Below are positions 23,558 to 31,247 of a DNA stretch of 63,319 bases, in pieces; the first letter of the stretch is position 1, and every line of letters begins with the position of its first letter. The translations under genes were made by a program, and so were the position numbers. The notes beneath the pieces were generated by a model. The model worked only from the letters and a program-made list of their open reading frames with translations, did not search any database and had not been told where the DNA came from. Where the stretch lies: positions 1 through 63,319 of IMG/VR virus record IMGVR_UViG_3300002334_000164. One strand, written 5' to 3'. This DNA comes from a virus.

Positions 23558-24808
23558 ATGACATTGTCTGATGAGATTGAAGAGCTACAGGTTGTCCAGG
23601 ACGAAACCAAAGTGGTCGAACAGAAAAAGCGTGACACGAAAGAGCATGCGAAAGGCTGGGAGCGGGGAGTTGAGATTACAGATGGCGCGGGCTACATCTA
23701 TAGTGGCCCTGTGGACACTCCTCCCGGTGAGGGTGAGTGGGATGGAATTCTTGGCGAATTAGGTCTAGACCAAGAGAAGTACGAGATCAACCCCGACGCG
23801 GTTCTTGACATGCGTGTCTGGGATATGGCTGTGGGTTCGGGGATTGTGCAGCGAATGCATTATTACCGTGCGCCCGTTCATTTACGTGGTCGATACAAGT
23901 GGATGCCTGAGAAAGAGTTCACCGAGGGGTTGAAAGCGGTTAGACCCCCAACGAAGAAGATCATGGAGGCCAAGTATGCCGACCCCAATGGATTTGTGGT
24001 TTGCCTTGCAGACTGGCAGATTGGTAAAGCCGAATCTGATGGCACTGTGGGGATTCGTAACCGAATCATGGCGAGCGCTCACGCATCTCTTCACCGCCTG
24101 AAACAACTTCGCAGGATGGGCATCCAGATTGAGACTGTCTACATCGTTGGTATGGGTGACATGGTTGAGGCCTGTGATGGGCATTACGCCATGCAGACGT
24201 TCAAGACTGATCTAAATGAGCGCCAGCAATTCAGACTTGCGGCGCGTCTGTTTAGAAACATCATTGTGATGTTCGCTGCTGAATCCACCAGATTGGTGGT
24301 TGTTTCGGTGGGTGGTAATCATGGTGAGAATCGCAAGAACGGCAAGGCTTACACTGATACGGGAGACAACAAAGACACCCAGTTGTTGGAAGTGACTGCT
24401 GATCGTCTTGGTGAGAACGAAGAAGCTTTCGGCCATGTTCATTTTGTTCCACTGGAGAACAAGCTCTGGTGTACTCTTGACATCTACGGGACTTCTGTGG
24501 GATTTTCTCATGGTCATTTGCCTGGTGGCGGAGCGGCTGGCCAGCCCGAAGCCAAGCAGAAGAAGTGGATCTCAAGCCAGGCTTTGGCTAAGTCCGACAT
24601 AGGCGACGTCGACCTCTTTGTCACTGGTCATTATCACAGTTTCCAGGTATCCGATTGGGGACCGCGAATGTGGATGCAGTGCCCTACGCAGGACGGTGGT
24701 AGTGAATGGTTTGAAAACATGACGGGGTCTAATTCCACAACAGGGACTCTTACGTTTGTGTGTGGTCCAGCATCGAAGACTCAAGCTGATTTCATAAGAG
24801 TTGTGTGA
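23558..24808 (+). CDS. Calcineurin-like metallophosphoesterase
   Basis: A 416-residue phosphoesterase. Residues 1-140 are a variable lead region. Metal-ligand motifs follow in order: CLADWQIGK (in place of the usual D-x-H), GMGDMVEACDG (G-D), SVGGNHGENR (G-N-H), GFSHGHLPGG (GH) and VTGHYHSF (G-H-x-H). The order fits SbcD/Mre11- or MPPED-like enzymes. It may be a DNA nuclease for phage DNA processing. W-Q replacing x-H at the first ligand is a notable change; related phage proteins have the same from memory. It is followed by the reductase gene after a 143-bp gap. Confidence 0.8.
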   Translation: MTLSDEIEELQVVQDETKVVEQKKRDTKEHAKGWERGVEITDGAGYIYSGPVDTPPGEGEWDGILGELGLDQEKYEINPDAVLDMRVWDMAVGSGIVQRMHYYRAPVHLRGRYKWMPEKEFTEGLKAVRPPTKKIMEAKYADPNGFVVCLADWQIGKAESDGTVGIRNRIMASAHASLHRLKQLRRMGIQIETVYIVGMGDMVEACDGHYAMQTFKTDLNERQQFRLAARLFRNIIVMFAAESTRLVVVSVGGNHGENRKNGKAYTDTGDNKDTQLLEVTADRLGENEEAFGHVHFVPLENKLWCTLDIYGTSVGFSHGHLPGGGAAGQPEAKQKKWISSQALAKSDIGDVDLFVTGHYHSFQVSDWGPRMWMQCPTQDGGSEWFENMTGSNSTTGTLTFVCGPASKTQADFIRVV

Positions 24809-24951
24809 CAATCTCTTCTCTGTCTGTGCGATGTAGACAAGACCAGTAGATATATGGGCCAGAAGGCATTTTGACTGGTGTAGTTATTGCATCACATGGA
24901 TCTCTCTACCGATGTATTATTAGAACTACAAATACACCGAGGAGAACCCCC

Positions 24952-26961
24952 GTGTCAGACTTTCTGAGCTTCCGCCTTCCGGATGAATTCCTGGAGGAGT
25001 TCAAGAGTCAAACACCAGAGTGGGGATTCCCGATAGGTGGAGGAAACTCTCTAGCCGAACTAACTTTCATCACCAAGTATTCTCGTCTTAAAGACGATGG
25101 ATCTAAAGAGCGGTGGTGGGAAGTTTGTCGTCGTTGCGTCGAGGGTTATTACTCCATTTTGAAGGATCACTGTCTGGCAAACCGAACCCCATGGAACGAC
25201 CACAAGGCACAGCGTTCAGCGCGTGACGCCTATGAGCGAATGTTTGTTTTCAAGTGGATGCCCCCAGGTCGCGGTCTTTGGATGATGGGCACAAGTTTTG
25301 TGAACGAGCAAGGCAATTCAGCCTCTCTGCAGAACTGCAGTTTCATCAGCACAGAGAAGCTCAGCACTCATAGTTTTGAGGCAGCCACTCTTCCGTTCAC
25401 TCGTCTGATGGAAATGTCTATGCTTGGTGTAGGTGTGGGCTTCGACACTAGAGGTGTGGGCAAATTGACGTTCCATCAGCCTGAAGGTGACGCTGACACA
25501 TTTGTCATTCCGGATAGTCGCGAGGGTTGGTGTGATTCAGTTGGGGCTTTGTTGGCTTCATGGTTTTTCAAGGGTCGCAGACCAGTGGAGTTTGATTACA
25601 GTGAGGTTCGACCTGCGGGTGAGCCGATCAAGGGTTTCGGTGGCATAGCTGCTGGTCCTGATCCGTTAGAAGACTGTCACATCAAGCTGAACGAGATCTT
25701 CACGGAGAGGACAGGAGATTCAATATCGTCTACTGACATCACAGATATTTGCAACCTTATTGCCAAGTGTGTGGTTAGCGGTAACGTACGACGCTCTGCT
25801 TTGATAGCTCTCGGTGATTCAGAGGATGAGGACTATCTGAACCTCAAGAATTCCGAAGTAAATCCAGAACGGATGGGTCCTGATGGATGGGGCTGGACTT
25901 CCAACAACACAGTGTTTGCTAATGTTGACGGTGACTACGAACATCTCGTGAAACTGATTAGTGACAATGGTGAGCCTGGTTTGTTCTACATTGATCTGGC
26001 GCGCACTCACGGCCGTCTTGCGGATGTAGCGGACAATAAAGACACACGAATCAAAGGTTGCAATCCGTGCGGTGAGCAACCTTTGGAGCACATGGAATGT
26101 TGCACTCTCGTTGAGACTTTCCCTCATCACCACGAAAACGCGGAAGACTTCAGACAGACTCTGAAACATGCCTATCTGTACGGCAAAGCCGTCACTTTGT
26201 TGCCTACGCATTGGCCAGAAACTAATGAGGTAATGCAACGCAATCGTCGTATTGGTTGTTCTGTTTCGGGTCTCGCCCAGTTTGTCGAGGATCGTGGCTG
26301 GACTGAGCTTCGCAAGTGGCTCGACGAAGGGTACAAGGCAATCAAGTCACGCGACATCCAGTACAGTGAGTGGCTGGGAGTGCGAGAATCAATCAAAATG
26401 ACGACGGTTAAGCCGTCAGGCACTGTCTCGCTTGTTGCAGGTGCCACTCCTGGCGTACATTGGCCTATAGCTTCAGAAACCTACATTCGTAGGATGCGTT
26501 TCTCTAACGTAGACCCATTACTCGTCGCGATTGTAAAGGCTGGATACTTCACTGAACCCGACGTCATGAATCCGAAGACCACTACGGTTGTGGAATTTCC
26601 AACCACAGGGCCAAACGTTCGGACTCAGGAAGATGTCAGTGTTTGGGAGAAAGCTGAACTTTCGGTACTGCTTCAGCGCTGGTGGTCCGACAATATGGTC
26701 TCCTGTACTCTTAGTTTCGCGGAGAGTGAGATAGGTCAACTTCCTGCGTTGGTAGCAGCCAAGGCTGGTCAGCTGAAGACAATGTCAATGCTTCCTATCG
26801 ACACTGGTGCATATGCCCAAATGCCGTATGAACGCATCGACGAGAAGGCGGCGGCTAAGCTTCAGAATGAGGTAAAGCCTTTGGATTGGGAGCTAATTTA
26901 CAACTCCGCTCTTGAAGCTGAAGGAGAAAGGTATTGCACAACAGATACTTGTGAGGTATAG
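24952..26961 (+). CDS. nrdJ: Class II (adenosylcobalamin) ribonucleoside-triphosphate reductase, monomeric
   Basis: A 669-residue enzyme reducing ribonucleoside triphosphates to deoxy forms with a B12-generated thiyl radical. Catalytic residues match the Lactobacillus leichmannii enzyme. C129 (NCSFIST) and C384 (MECCTLV) are the redox pair, C373 (NPCGEQPLE) is the radical site with E375, and C662/C667 form the C-terminal shuttle pair (CTTDTC). Spacings 373-384 and 662-667 equal those of the reference. The start is GTG 24952 with GGAGAA upstream; the frame extends upstream without a ribosome site. It supplies dNTPs and works without oxygen, but needs host B12. A strong hairpin follows. Confidence 0.93.
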   Translation: MSDFLSFRLPDEFLEEFKSQTPEWGFPIGGGNSLAELTFITKYSRLKDDGSKERWWEVCRRCVEGYYSILKDHCLANRTPWNDHKAQRSARDAYERMFVFKWMPPGRGLWMMGTSFVNEQGNSASLQNCSFISTEKLSTHSFEAATLPFTRLMEMSMLGVGVGFDTRGVGKLTFHQPEGDADTFVIPDSREGWCDSVGALLASWFFKGRRPVEFDYSEVRPAGEPIKGFGGIAAGPDPLEDCHIKLNEIFTERTGDSISSTDITDICNLIAKCVVSGNVRRSALIALGDSEDEDYLNLKNSEVNPERMGPDGWGWTSNNTVFANVDGDYEHLVKLISDNGEPGLFYIDLARTHGRLADVADNKDTRIKGCNPCGEQPLEHMECCTLVETFPHHHENAEDFRQTLKHAYLYGKAVTLLPTHWPETNEVMQRNRRIGCSVSGLAQFVEDRGWTELRKWLDEGYKAIKSRDIQYSEWLGVRESIKMTTVKPSGTVSLVAGATPGVHWPIASETYIRRMRFSNVDPLLVAIVKAGYFTEPDVMNPKTTTVVEFPTTGPNVRTQEDVSVWEKAELSVLLQRWWSDNMVSCTLSFAESEIGQLPALVAAKAGQLKTMSMLPIDTGAYAQMPYERIDEKAAAKLQNEVKPLDWELIYNSALEAEGERYCTTDTCEV

Positions 26962-26982
26962 TCTCACTGCGACACCTCTGTC

Positions 26983-27029
26983 CCGGCCGGGATCCGTGCA
27001 GCCCCCCTTCTGTCACGGATCCCGGCCGG
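26983..27029. terminator. Long perfect hairpin after the reductase gene
   Basis: CCGGCCGGGATCCGTG (26983-26998) is perfectly complementary to 27014-27029, giving a 16-bp GC-rich stem with a 15-nt loop. No U-run follows, so it may end transcription by a factor-assisted route, protect an mRNA end, or act as an operator. It sits directly before the next gene's promoter. Confidence 0.6.
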
Positions 27030-27037
27030 TGCCGTGT

Positions 27038-27043
27038 TACACT
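27038..27043 (+). promoter_or_regulatory. -10 element of a predicted leaderless promoter
   Basis: TACACT lies six bases before GTG 27050, the same spacing as at 1086 and 7428. There is no Shine-Dalgarno and no clear -35; the upstream DNA is the hairpin arm. Confidence 0.4.
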
Positions 27044-27049
27044 GCAATT

Positions 27050-27439
27050 GTGTTTGAGACTCAGATTGCACGCATCTCGGATTGGGTTGTCGGGAGATTC
27101 CCGACGTCGCCAGGCAATGGGATGATCTGGGGGTTCGTGGATAAGCACGGTAGAGTCGGCAAGCTCAAGATGGTCGAAGGGGGCAGAGCTTTAACTGTTA
27201 CTACTGCCTCTGATAGGGAATTGACCAGAATCCCTATCGGTAAGGTTCTGATTGCTCTTCCTTTCATTGGAGCAGAGCTGTTTGCCCGTTACGTGCTAAG
27301 TCGCATATGGCATGTGTTTGCAGCTAACAGTATGCGTCGTTATGACGACCGCCAGCCGATTGAACCTTTGAGTGGGCTGTGGAAGTACGGAGTCATTGTG
27401 ACTGGAAGACCCTATGTGAGAAAGGAAGAAGATGAGTGA
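27050..27439 (+). CDS. LKYGV-family paralogue, distant copy
   Basis: A 129-residue protein from GTG 27050 (VFETQIARISDWVVGRFPTS). It ends with LSGLWKYGVIVTGRP, matching the C-terminal signature of the three genes at 2.6-4.0 kb. The core shows weaker similarity to their EYVRI-type helix. This links two distant accessory regions by an old duplication. Function unknown. Confidence 0.55.
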   Translation: MFETQIARISDWVVGRFPTSPGNGMIWGFVDKHGRVGKLKMVEGGRALTVTTASDRELTRIPIGKVLIALPFIGAELFARYVLSRIWHVFAANSMRRYDDRQPIEPLSGLWKYGVIVTGRPYVRKEEDE

Positions 27440-27917
27440 CGGAAACGAGAGCCATACGACTTGGACGAGTGTCCCTAGACAATCTAGTCCTGTAGATTTG
27501 GATAAATCCGACCAACGGGTGGCGCTAAGGTTTAATGACGACAAGTTACCTTTGCATTACTGGGATTTGTATCCGACATGCGCCAAGATGATCGCGTGGG
27601 TGCAGGCCCGTGGTGAGGACAAGTATGGCTACGGGAACTGGATGCTCGGTGGGAAGCCAGACCGCGAATATCGGGACTCAGCTAAACGACATCAGACGGA
27701 ATTCAACGAGGGGGTTGATTACGACGAAGATACCGGTTCTTTTCATCCAGCTCAGGAGCTGTGGAATCTGATGAATCTGATCGAACGTAATTACAGTGAC
27801 ATTCCGCTCCGTGATCCAGATTTCGACCTGGACGCTTACGTCGAGAAGTGGAGAGACTCTCCGAAGAACGAAATAGACCCTCGTGAGATTCGCAAAAGTC
27901 AACGAGGTCTCAGTTAG
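27432..27917 (+). CDS. dATP/dGTP diphosphohydrolase-like protein (dGTP_diPhyd_N type)
   Basis: A 161-residue protein whose core fits the N-terminal domain of dATP/dGTP diphosphohydrolases. The pieces are RFNDDKLPLHYWDLYP, GEDKYGYGNWMLGG (KYG..NW), YRDSAKRHQTEFNEGVDYDE and a histidine/glutamate segment HPAQELWNLMNLIE. Such enzymes cut dNTPs to dNMP and pyrophosphate, altering nucleotide pools or feeding base-modification pathways. No PurZ or DNA-modification gene is present here, so pool control beside the reductase is the simpler idea. It overlaps the previous gene by 8 bases. Confidence 0.65.
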   Translation: MSDGNESHTTWTSVPRQSSPVDLDKSDQRVALRFNDDKLPLHYWDLYPTCAKMIAWVQARGEDKYGYGNWMLGGKPDREYRDSAKRHQTEFNEGVDYDEDTGSFHPAQELWNLMNLIERNYSDIPLRDPDFDLDAYVEKWRDSPKNEIDPREIRKSQRGLS

Positions 27918-27959
27918 AGAGTCCTTTGCGCCGATGTTCTTAGAGAACAGGAGGGCGTT

Positions 27960-28214
27960 ATGTTGCTCTGTAAAGTTTGTGATGACTCTAAGTGGGGGGT
28001 TTCGCAAGAAGCTGACGGAGTTCATCTCACATGTTGTTCGATGAGATTGATGAAATACCGGATTGGTGAGGGTTTCGCAGCCGAATTGGACGATACTGAA
28101 GTGGTCATGAAGTTAAGGCAGTCGGCTGAGGAGCAGTTTGCTTTGGTTCGTTGTCGCTATACGATCGTTCTCCCCCACTGCACAGCGGTCGTCCCAACAC
28201 AGGTGCTGAAATGA
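27960..28214 (+). CDS. Hypothetical protein
   Basis: An 84-residue protein starting MLLCKVCDDSKWGVSQEADG. It has an N-terminal CKVC pair and a CC at residues 25-26, possibly zinc binding. The ribosome site CAGGAGGG is strong. Function unknown. Confidence 0.55.
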   Translation: MLLCKVCDDSKWGVSQEADGVHLTCCSMRLMKYRIGEGFAAELDDTEVVMKLRQSAEEQFALVRCRYTIVLPHCTAVVPTQVLK

Positions 28215-28522
28215 ACATTCAAGAACATGAAGGTAAGTTCCACGTGATGGAAGAGGACGACGTCCTTGGTGTGTTTCTTACTCGCCGTGGAGCGCTGGCC
28301 TTTGTAGCGACAGAGGAACAAGAGCCTGGTGTGGGTCCGTGGGCCGACGCCGCTAGACGTCAACAGGCTGCGCGAGAGGTACACGTCCACAATCCTATTG
28401 AGGAAGGTCTGAAGCAGCTAACCCACATTCACGAATTCGATAAAGTGAGTCACACACATCCTGGCTACGGTCCAGGTAGATTCCCAGACAATGACAATAC
28501 AACTAGTACTAGCGGGAAATAG
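28211..28522 (+). CDS. Hypothetical protein
   Basis: A 103-residue protein from ATG 28211 (ATGA overlap), reading MNIQEHEGKFHVMEEDDVLG. A beta-alpha-beta-like front precedes a His-rich tail (HIHEFDKVSHTHPGYG). Function unknown. Confidence 0.5.
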   Translation: MNIQEHEGKFHVMEEDDVLGVFLTRRGALAFVATEEQEPGVGPWADAARRQQAAREVHVHNPIEEGLKQLTHIHEFDKVSHTHPGYGPGRFPDNDNTTSTSGK

Positions 28523-28874
28523 ACGAGAATACGAATCGTTCATCGTTTGGCAACGGCGAGCCAATCCTCTTGTGCATCCTGTATCCGCTAATATTGGGTA
28601 TTGTTTTGTGAGCAAGTCATCCGACCTCGACGGGCGCTCTGAGACCGTGCTTCATTTGTACGGATCGGCTCGCTGGCGTCGTGACTACGACAACATACTT
28701 TCAGAAGCGAAGCTTCGTGGTATTCGTATCGTGGATTATTGGCACCCTCGTAGTACCATTACTATGCCCGCTATGGAGATCGCACATGATTACGCAGACA
28801 GATTGGGAATTAGCCCAGAATGGAGATTTGGAGGTTCGAAATCGAATCGTCTTGGAATTCCAGAATCTAGTTGA
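28491..28874 (+). CDS. Hypothetical protein, Rossmann-like front
   Basis: A 127-residue protein starting MTIQLVLAGNRREYESFIVW. The short strand-loop-helix front and later LRGIRIVDYWHP look like a small alpha/beta fold. It overlaps the previous gene by 32 bases and the sigma factor gene by 89, unusually long overlaps. Function unknown. Confidence 0.5.
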   Translation: MTIQLVLAGNRREYESFIVWQRRANPLVHPVSANIGYCFVSKSSDLDGRSETVLHLYGSARWRRDYDNILSEAKLRGIRIVDYWHPRSTITMPAMEIAHDYADRLGISPEWRFGGSKSNRLGIPESS

Positions 28875-29514
28875 GTTCTGCGCCAACGCGATGAGCAAGG
28901 GAATGCCCTCTCACATCGACAAGAATGATCTCATTTCTTCAGGCCAGTTTGGCTTGATCGATGCGGTGTCTCGCTTTGATTATTCCAGGGGTTTGCGATT
29001 CGAGACCTTCGCTGTACGACGAATTAAGGGTGCGATCCTAGATGAGTTACGCTCTCAGGATTGGGTGCCTCGTTCTGTTCGTAGTCGTGAGCGTAGGCTG
29101 GCACAGGCTATAGAGTCGGATTCGAAATCGCCTTCTATGGCCGAGTTGATAGAGATGACAGATATGACCGAAGAAGAAATACTGAAGACTCGGTCGGGTT
29201 CTGAATTGTCTCAGATCCATACGCTCGACATGCAATTGGAGTCTCGTCGTCCAAACGACTCTGGTTCTGTTTCGCTCGCCGATACCGTCACTCGTGATAT
29301 TGGTGGATTGTCAGAGATGTTTGAGAATCTTGACCCGGAGGCAGTAGTAACGGCGATCGACGATCTTGGCAACCGCGAGGTGATGGTCATAACGATGCAT
29401 TACTATCTAGGGAAATCTTTGAAAGAGATCGGCCGTGAGTTTGGAGTCACAGAGAGCAGGGTCTGTCAGATTCACACCAAAGCCCTGAAGAAGATTCGTG
29501 AGGGATTGAAGTGA
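28786..29514 (+). CDS. Phage sigma factor, WhiG/FliA (sigma-28) family
   Basis: A 242-residue sigma-70-type factor. Region 2 holds LISSGQFGLIDAVSRFDYSR, then GLRFETFAVRRIKGAILDEL, the FliA/WhiG hallmark. Region 3 follows with RSVRSRERRLAQAIES. Region 4 has the helix-turn-helix LKEIGREFGVTESRVCQIHT. It would direct host RNA polymerase to phage promoters, probably middle or late ones; candidate GCCGATAA-like boxes lie at 31931, 58070 and elsewhere. ATG 28786 has GGAG seven bases upstream. It is coupled to the next gene by GTGA. Confidence 0.88.
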   Translation: MITQTDWELAQNGDLEVRNRIVLEFQNLVEFCANAMSKGMPSHIDKNDLISSGQFGLIDAVSRFDYSRGLRFETFAVRRIKGAILDELRSQDWVPRSVRSRERRLAQAIESDSKSPSMAELIEMTDMTEEEILKTRSGSELSQIHTLDMQLESRRPNDSGSVSLADTVTRDIGGLSEMFENLDPEAVVTAIDDLGNREVMVITMHYYLGKSLKEIGREFGVTESRVCQIHTKALKKIREGLK

Positions 29515-30071
29515 ATTACTGGGATACTCAAGCATCGGATTTTGGGGTTTTGTCGCTCGGAGCTGACAATTGGGAGAGGGTCCACGACTATCAGGTACGG
29601 CTTCTACAAGAGAGATTGCCCGACAAGCATGGTAGGGTGCTCGAAATTGGTGGCGGCGTGGGTCGACTGGGCATTCCTCTTGCTAAGGAAAATCCTGATC
29701 TCTTCTTCACGAATTACGATACGTCTGAGGAGATGCTCAAGGAGTTCACTAAACGCAGTAAGGATGTTGAGAACATCGTGGGCTGTGACACTTTGACGAC
29801 CGGGCTAAGGTTTGATCTGGTTTTTTGTGTCCTAGTGATTCAGCACAACGACCTTGACAGTGTCAACAAGTTGATGTCTTTGATCGTTCTGGCATCCAGA
29901 CCGTATGCACGGATCCTTGTGCAGTTTGTCCGAGGCGACAAGTACACAGCTCATGGTCCGCGCTCATTCGATTATTCGATGGAGCAGATTGAGACCTTTT
30001 TGCCAGGGGCCAAGTTCTTCAAGGATGAGTCAGGTTATGCAGATTCTTGGTGGTGGGCAGAAATTCAATAG
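29511..30071 (+). CDS. Class I SAM-dependent methyltransferase
   Basis: A 186-residue protein starting at GTG 29511, with motif I VLEIGGGVGRLGIPLA and the acidic end of strand 2 (FTNYDTSEEML). FDLVFCVLVIQHND is motif IV/post-motif and VQFVRGDKY follows. It is a small-molecule or macromolecule methyltransferase; the W-rich tail ends SWWWAEIQ. The target is unknown. It directly precedes the tRNA region. Confidence 0.75.
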   Translation: MNYWDTQASDFGVLSLGADNWERVHDYQVRLLQERLPDKHGRVLEIGGGVGRLGIPLAKENPDLFFTNYDTSEEMLKEFTKRSKDVENIVGCDTLTTGLRFDLVFCVLVIQHNDLDSVNKLMSLIVLASRPYARILVQFVRGDKYTAHGPRSFDYSMEQIETFLPGAKFFKDESGYADSWWWAEIQ

Positions 30072-30078
30072 GTTTGAC

Positions 30079-30107
30079 TTGCATTGTTGTTAGACGTGGT
30101 GTAGTGT
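30079..30107 (+). promoter_or_regulatory. Candidate promoter of the tRNA island
   Basis: TTGCAT (30079-30084), a 17-bp spacer and TAGTGT (30102-30107) lie right after the methyltransferase stop. A start near 30114 would transcribe the first tRNAs and the 42-residue gene. Confidence 0.4.
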
Positions 30108-30288
30108 TCATCTCGTAGCTCGGAGCGCGACTTTCGGTCAGGGTGGTCGCTGCATACGAGCCGCAGAGGACTGGGTGTGGAAATTAGCAGCCCACCCAGT
30201 TCTCAGTTCTCAAGGAAGGAAAAGCTACAAGAGGTGGTTATACTGCCGAAGAAGCATGTAGCAGTCAAGTCGAGAGGAGGCTCCCGCA
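30108..30288. other. Leader region of the tRNA island
   Basis: About 180 bases with no tRNA or convincing gene. A hairpin with an 8-bp stem, ACTGGGTG (30170-30177) / CACCCAGT (30193-30200), is present. The end holds the strong ribosome site GAGAGGAGG for the next small gene. Confidence 0.4.
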
Positions 30289-30417
30289 ATGTATGTGAAA
30301 GATTTTACAGAACAGAATCGGTTGAAGTCGACGACCAGTGTGGTCGATCCTCGGCATTCCCAGCGACCGGGTCGCGGGATCTGCGGTGGCACCACAGTCT
30401 GGGGCTGGCAAGCGTAA
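30289..30417 (+). CDS. Hypothetical 42-residue protein before the tRNAs
   Basis: Reads MYVKDFTEQNRLKSTTSVVD and ends GGTTVWGWQA. It is supported mainly by a very good ribosome site (GAGAGGAGG, eight bases from ATG) and by sitting between the promoter and the first tRNA. Function unknown. Confidence 0.5.
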   Translation: MYVKDFTEQNRLKSTTSVVDPRHSQRPGRGICGGTTVWGWQA

Positions 30418-30440
30418 CACCTTCGGGTGGCCTCTATCTT

Positions 30441-30511
30441 AGGGGTGCTGATTGGTCAGACTGAGGTCTCCAAAACCTCAAGGCGGGGTTCGATCCCCCG
30501 TACCCCTGCCA
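30441..30511 (+). tRNA. tRNA-Trp (CCA)
   Basis: Acceptor AGGGGTG/TACCCCT, anticodon loop CTCCAAA with anticodon CCA, T arm CGGGG-TTCGATC-CCCCG, discriminator G and encoded CCA. Reads TGG. Confidence 0.92.
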
Positions 30512-30516
30512 AATAT

Positions 30517-30592
30517 GCCGGTCACGCAGGTGTGGACTTGCACTTCTCTTGTAAAGAAGACTGACGGGGTTCGACTCCCCGGTCCGGCTCCA
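30517..30592 (+). tRNA. tRNA-Thr (TGT)
   Basis: Acceptor GCCGGTC/GTCCGGC (one T-T mismatch), anticodon stem-loop CTTCT-CTTGTAA-AGAAG with anticodon TGT, encoded CCA. Reads ACA/ACG. Confidence 0.9.
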
Positions 30593-30605
30593 AGTAAGTA
30601 AGTAT

Positions 30606-30680
30606 GCGACTATAGTGTAGTTGGTAACATCTCTGCCTTCCAAGCAGATGTCGTCGGTTCGAGTCCGTCTAGTCGCTCCA
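30606..30680 (+). tRNA. tRNA-Gly (TCC)
   Basis: Acceptor GCGACTA/TAGTCGC, anticodon stem TCTGC/GCAGA with loop CTTCCAA, anticodon TCC, discriminator T, encoded CCA. Reads GGA/GGG. Confidence 0.92.
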
Positions 30681-30690
30681 ACTGAATATT

Positions 30691-30760
30691 GCTCCCTAGC
30701 ATAACGGTAGTGCTACTGGTTCTGATCCAGTCAAGTCCGAGTTCGACTCTCGGGGGAGCA
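30691..30760 (+). tRNA. tRNA-Gln (CTG)
   Basis: Acceptor GCTCCCT/GGGGAGC, anticodon stem ACTGG/CCAGT with loop TTCTGAT, anticodon CTG. CCA is not encoded. Reads CAG. Confidence 0.9.
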
Positions 30761-30820
30761 TCGAAAGGTCTACTAGCTGGTAGACAATTGAACATTGAGA
30801 ACTGAATAGATCTGCCATAA

Positions 30821-30880
30821 TTAGTCAGTAGATCCCTACTTGCGCCCTGTATGGGTCTCAAGTGGTACTCTACTGACTAA
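30821..30880 (+). ncRNA. Inter-tRNA structured RNA (60 nt)
   Basis: A perfect 12-bp stem TTAGTCAGTAGA (30821-30832) / TCTACTGACTAA (30869-30880) encloses a second 7-bp stem CTACTTG/CAAGTGG and a CCC/GGG tip. It is not a tRNA. It stands between tRNA-Gln and tRNA-Asp, with a smaller GTCTAC/GTAGAC hairpin at 30768-30785 before it. Confidence 0.5.
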
Positions 30881-30884
30881 ATAA

Positions 30885-30955
30885 GGTCCTGTGGTGTAAC
30901 GGTAACACGCCAGCTTGTCAAGCTGTAGTCGGGGGTTCAACTCCCCTCAGGACCG
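30885..30955 (+). tRNA. tRNA-Asp (GTC)
   Basis: Acceptor GGTCCTG/CAGGACC, anticodon loop TTGTCAA with anticodon GTC, T arm GGGGG-TTCAACT-CCCCT, discriminator G. CCA not encoded. Reads GAC/GAT. Confidence 0.9.
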
Positions 30956-30959
30956 CTAA

Positions 30960-30995
30960 CGGGAAGTACTGGGTTCGATTCCCAGCACGCGAGCC
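30960..30995 (+). pseudogene. tRNA 3' fragment
   Basis: A perfect T arm CTGGG-TTCGATT-CCCAG (30969-30985) is followed by an acceptor-like CACGCGAGCC, but no D arm, anticodon arm or matching 5' acceptor lies upstream because tRNA-Asp ends at 30955. At about 31032-31069 a D-arm-like piece (GAGGTGTAATGGC) looks like the 5' part of another broken tRNA. Confidence 0.5.
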
Positions 30996-31069
30996 TCATA
31001 GTCTGCAGACTTTGGGGTGGTATCTATAGGTGCCTGCTGCGAGGTGTAATGGCTGCACGCCCGTGTTCT

Positions 31070-31142
31070 GCCCTGACCTGTGGATTCAGGCACCGAGATT
31101 ACGAATCTTGGCTGCGGGGTTCAATTCCCCGTCGGGGCACCA
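31070..31142 (+). tRNA. tRNA-Arg (ACG)
   Basis: Acceptor GCCCTGA/TCGGGGC, anticodon stem CGAGA/TCTTG with loop TTACGAA, anticodon ACG, encoded CCA. Reads CGT, and CGC/CGA if A34 is deaminated. Confidence 0.88.
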
Positions 31143-31149
31143 TACTACT

Positions 31150-31223
31150 GGGGCAGCATGTACCAAGGCTGGCGAGTCTCTCTTGCAAAGAGACTGTGAA
31201 GGGTTCGATTCCCTTCTGCTCCA
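31150..31223 (+). tRNA. tRNA-Ala (TGC)
   Basis: Acceptor GGGGCAG/CTGCTCC with the alanine identity pair G3-U70, anticodon loop CTTGCAA, anticodon TGC, discriminator A. CCA not encoded. Reads GCA/GCG. Confidence 0.92.
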
Positions 31224-31247
31224 CAACTTCTGTGTTACTATTCGGAT

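Noticed and set aside
27432-27917. A base-replacing (2-aminoadenine, Z-DNA) genome
   Set aside because: The diphosphohydrolase-like protein could fit, but no PurZ-type synthetase or DpoZ polymerase is in the window.
30956-31069. A permuted tRNA (3' half before 5' half)
   Set aside because: The two pieces do not form a good acceptor stem with each other, so they are listed only as fragments.
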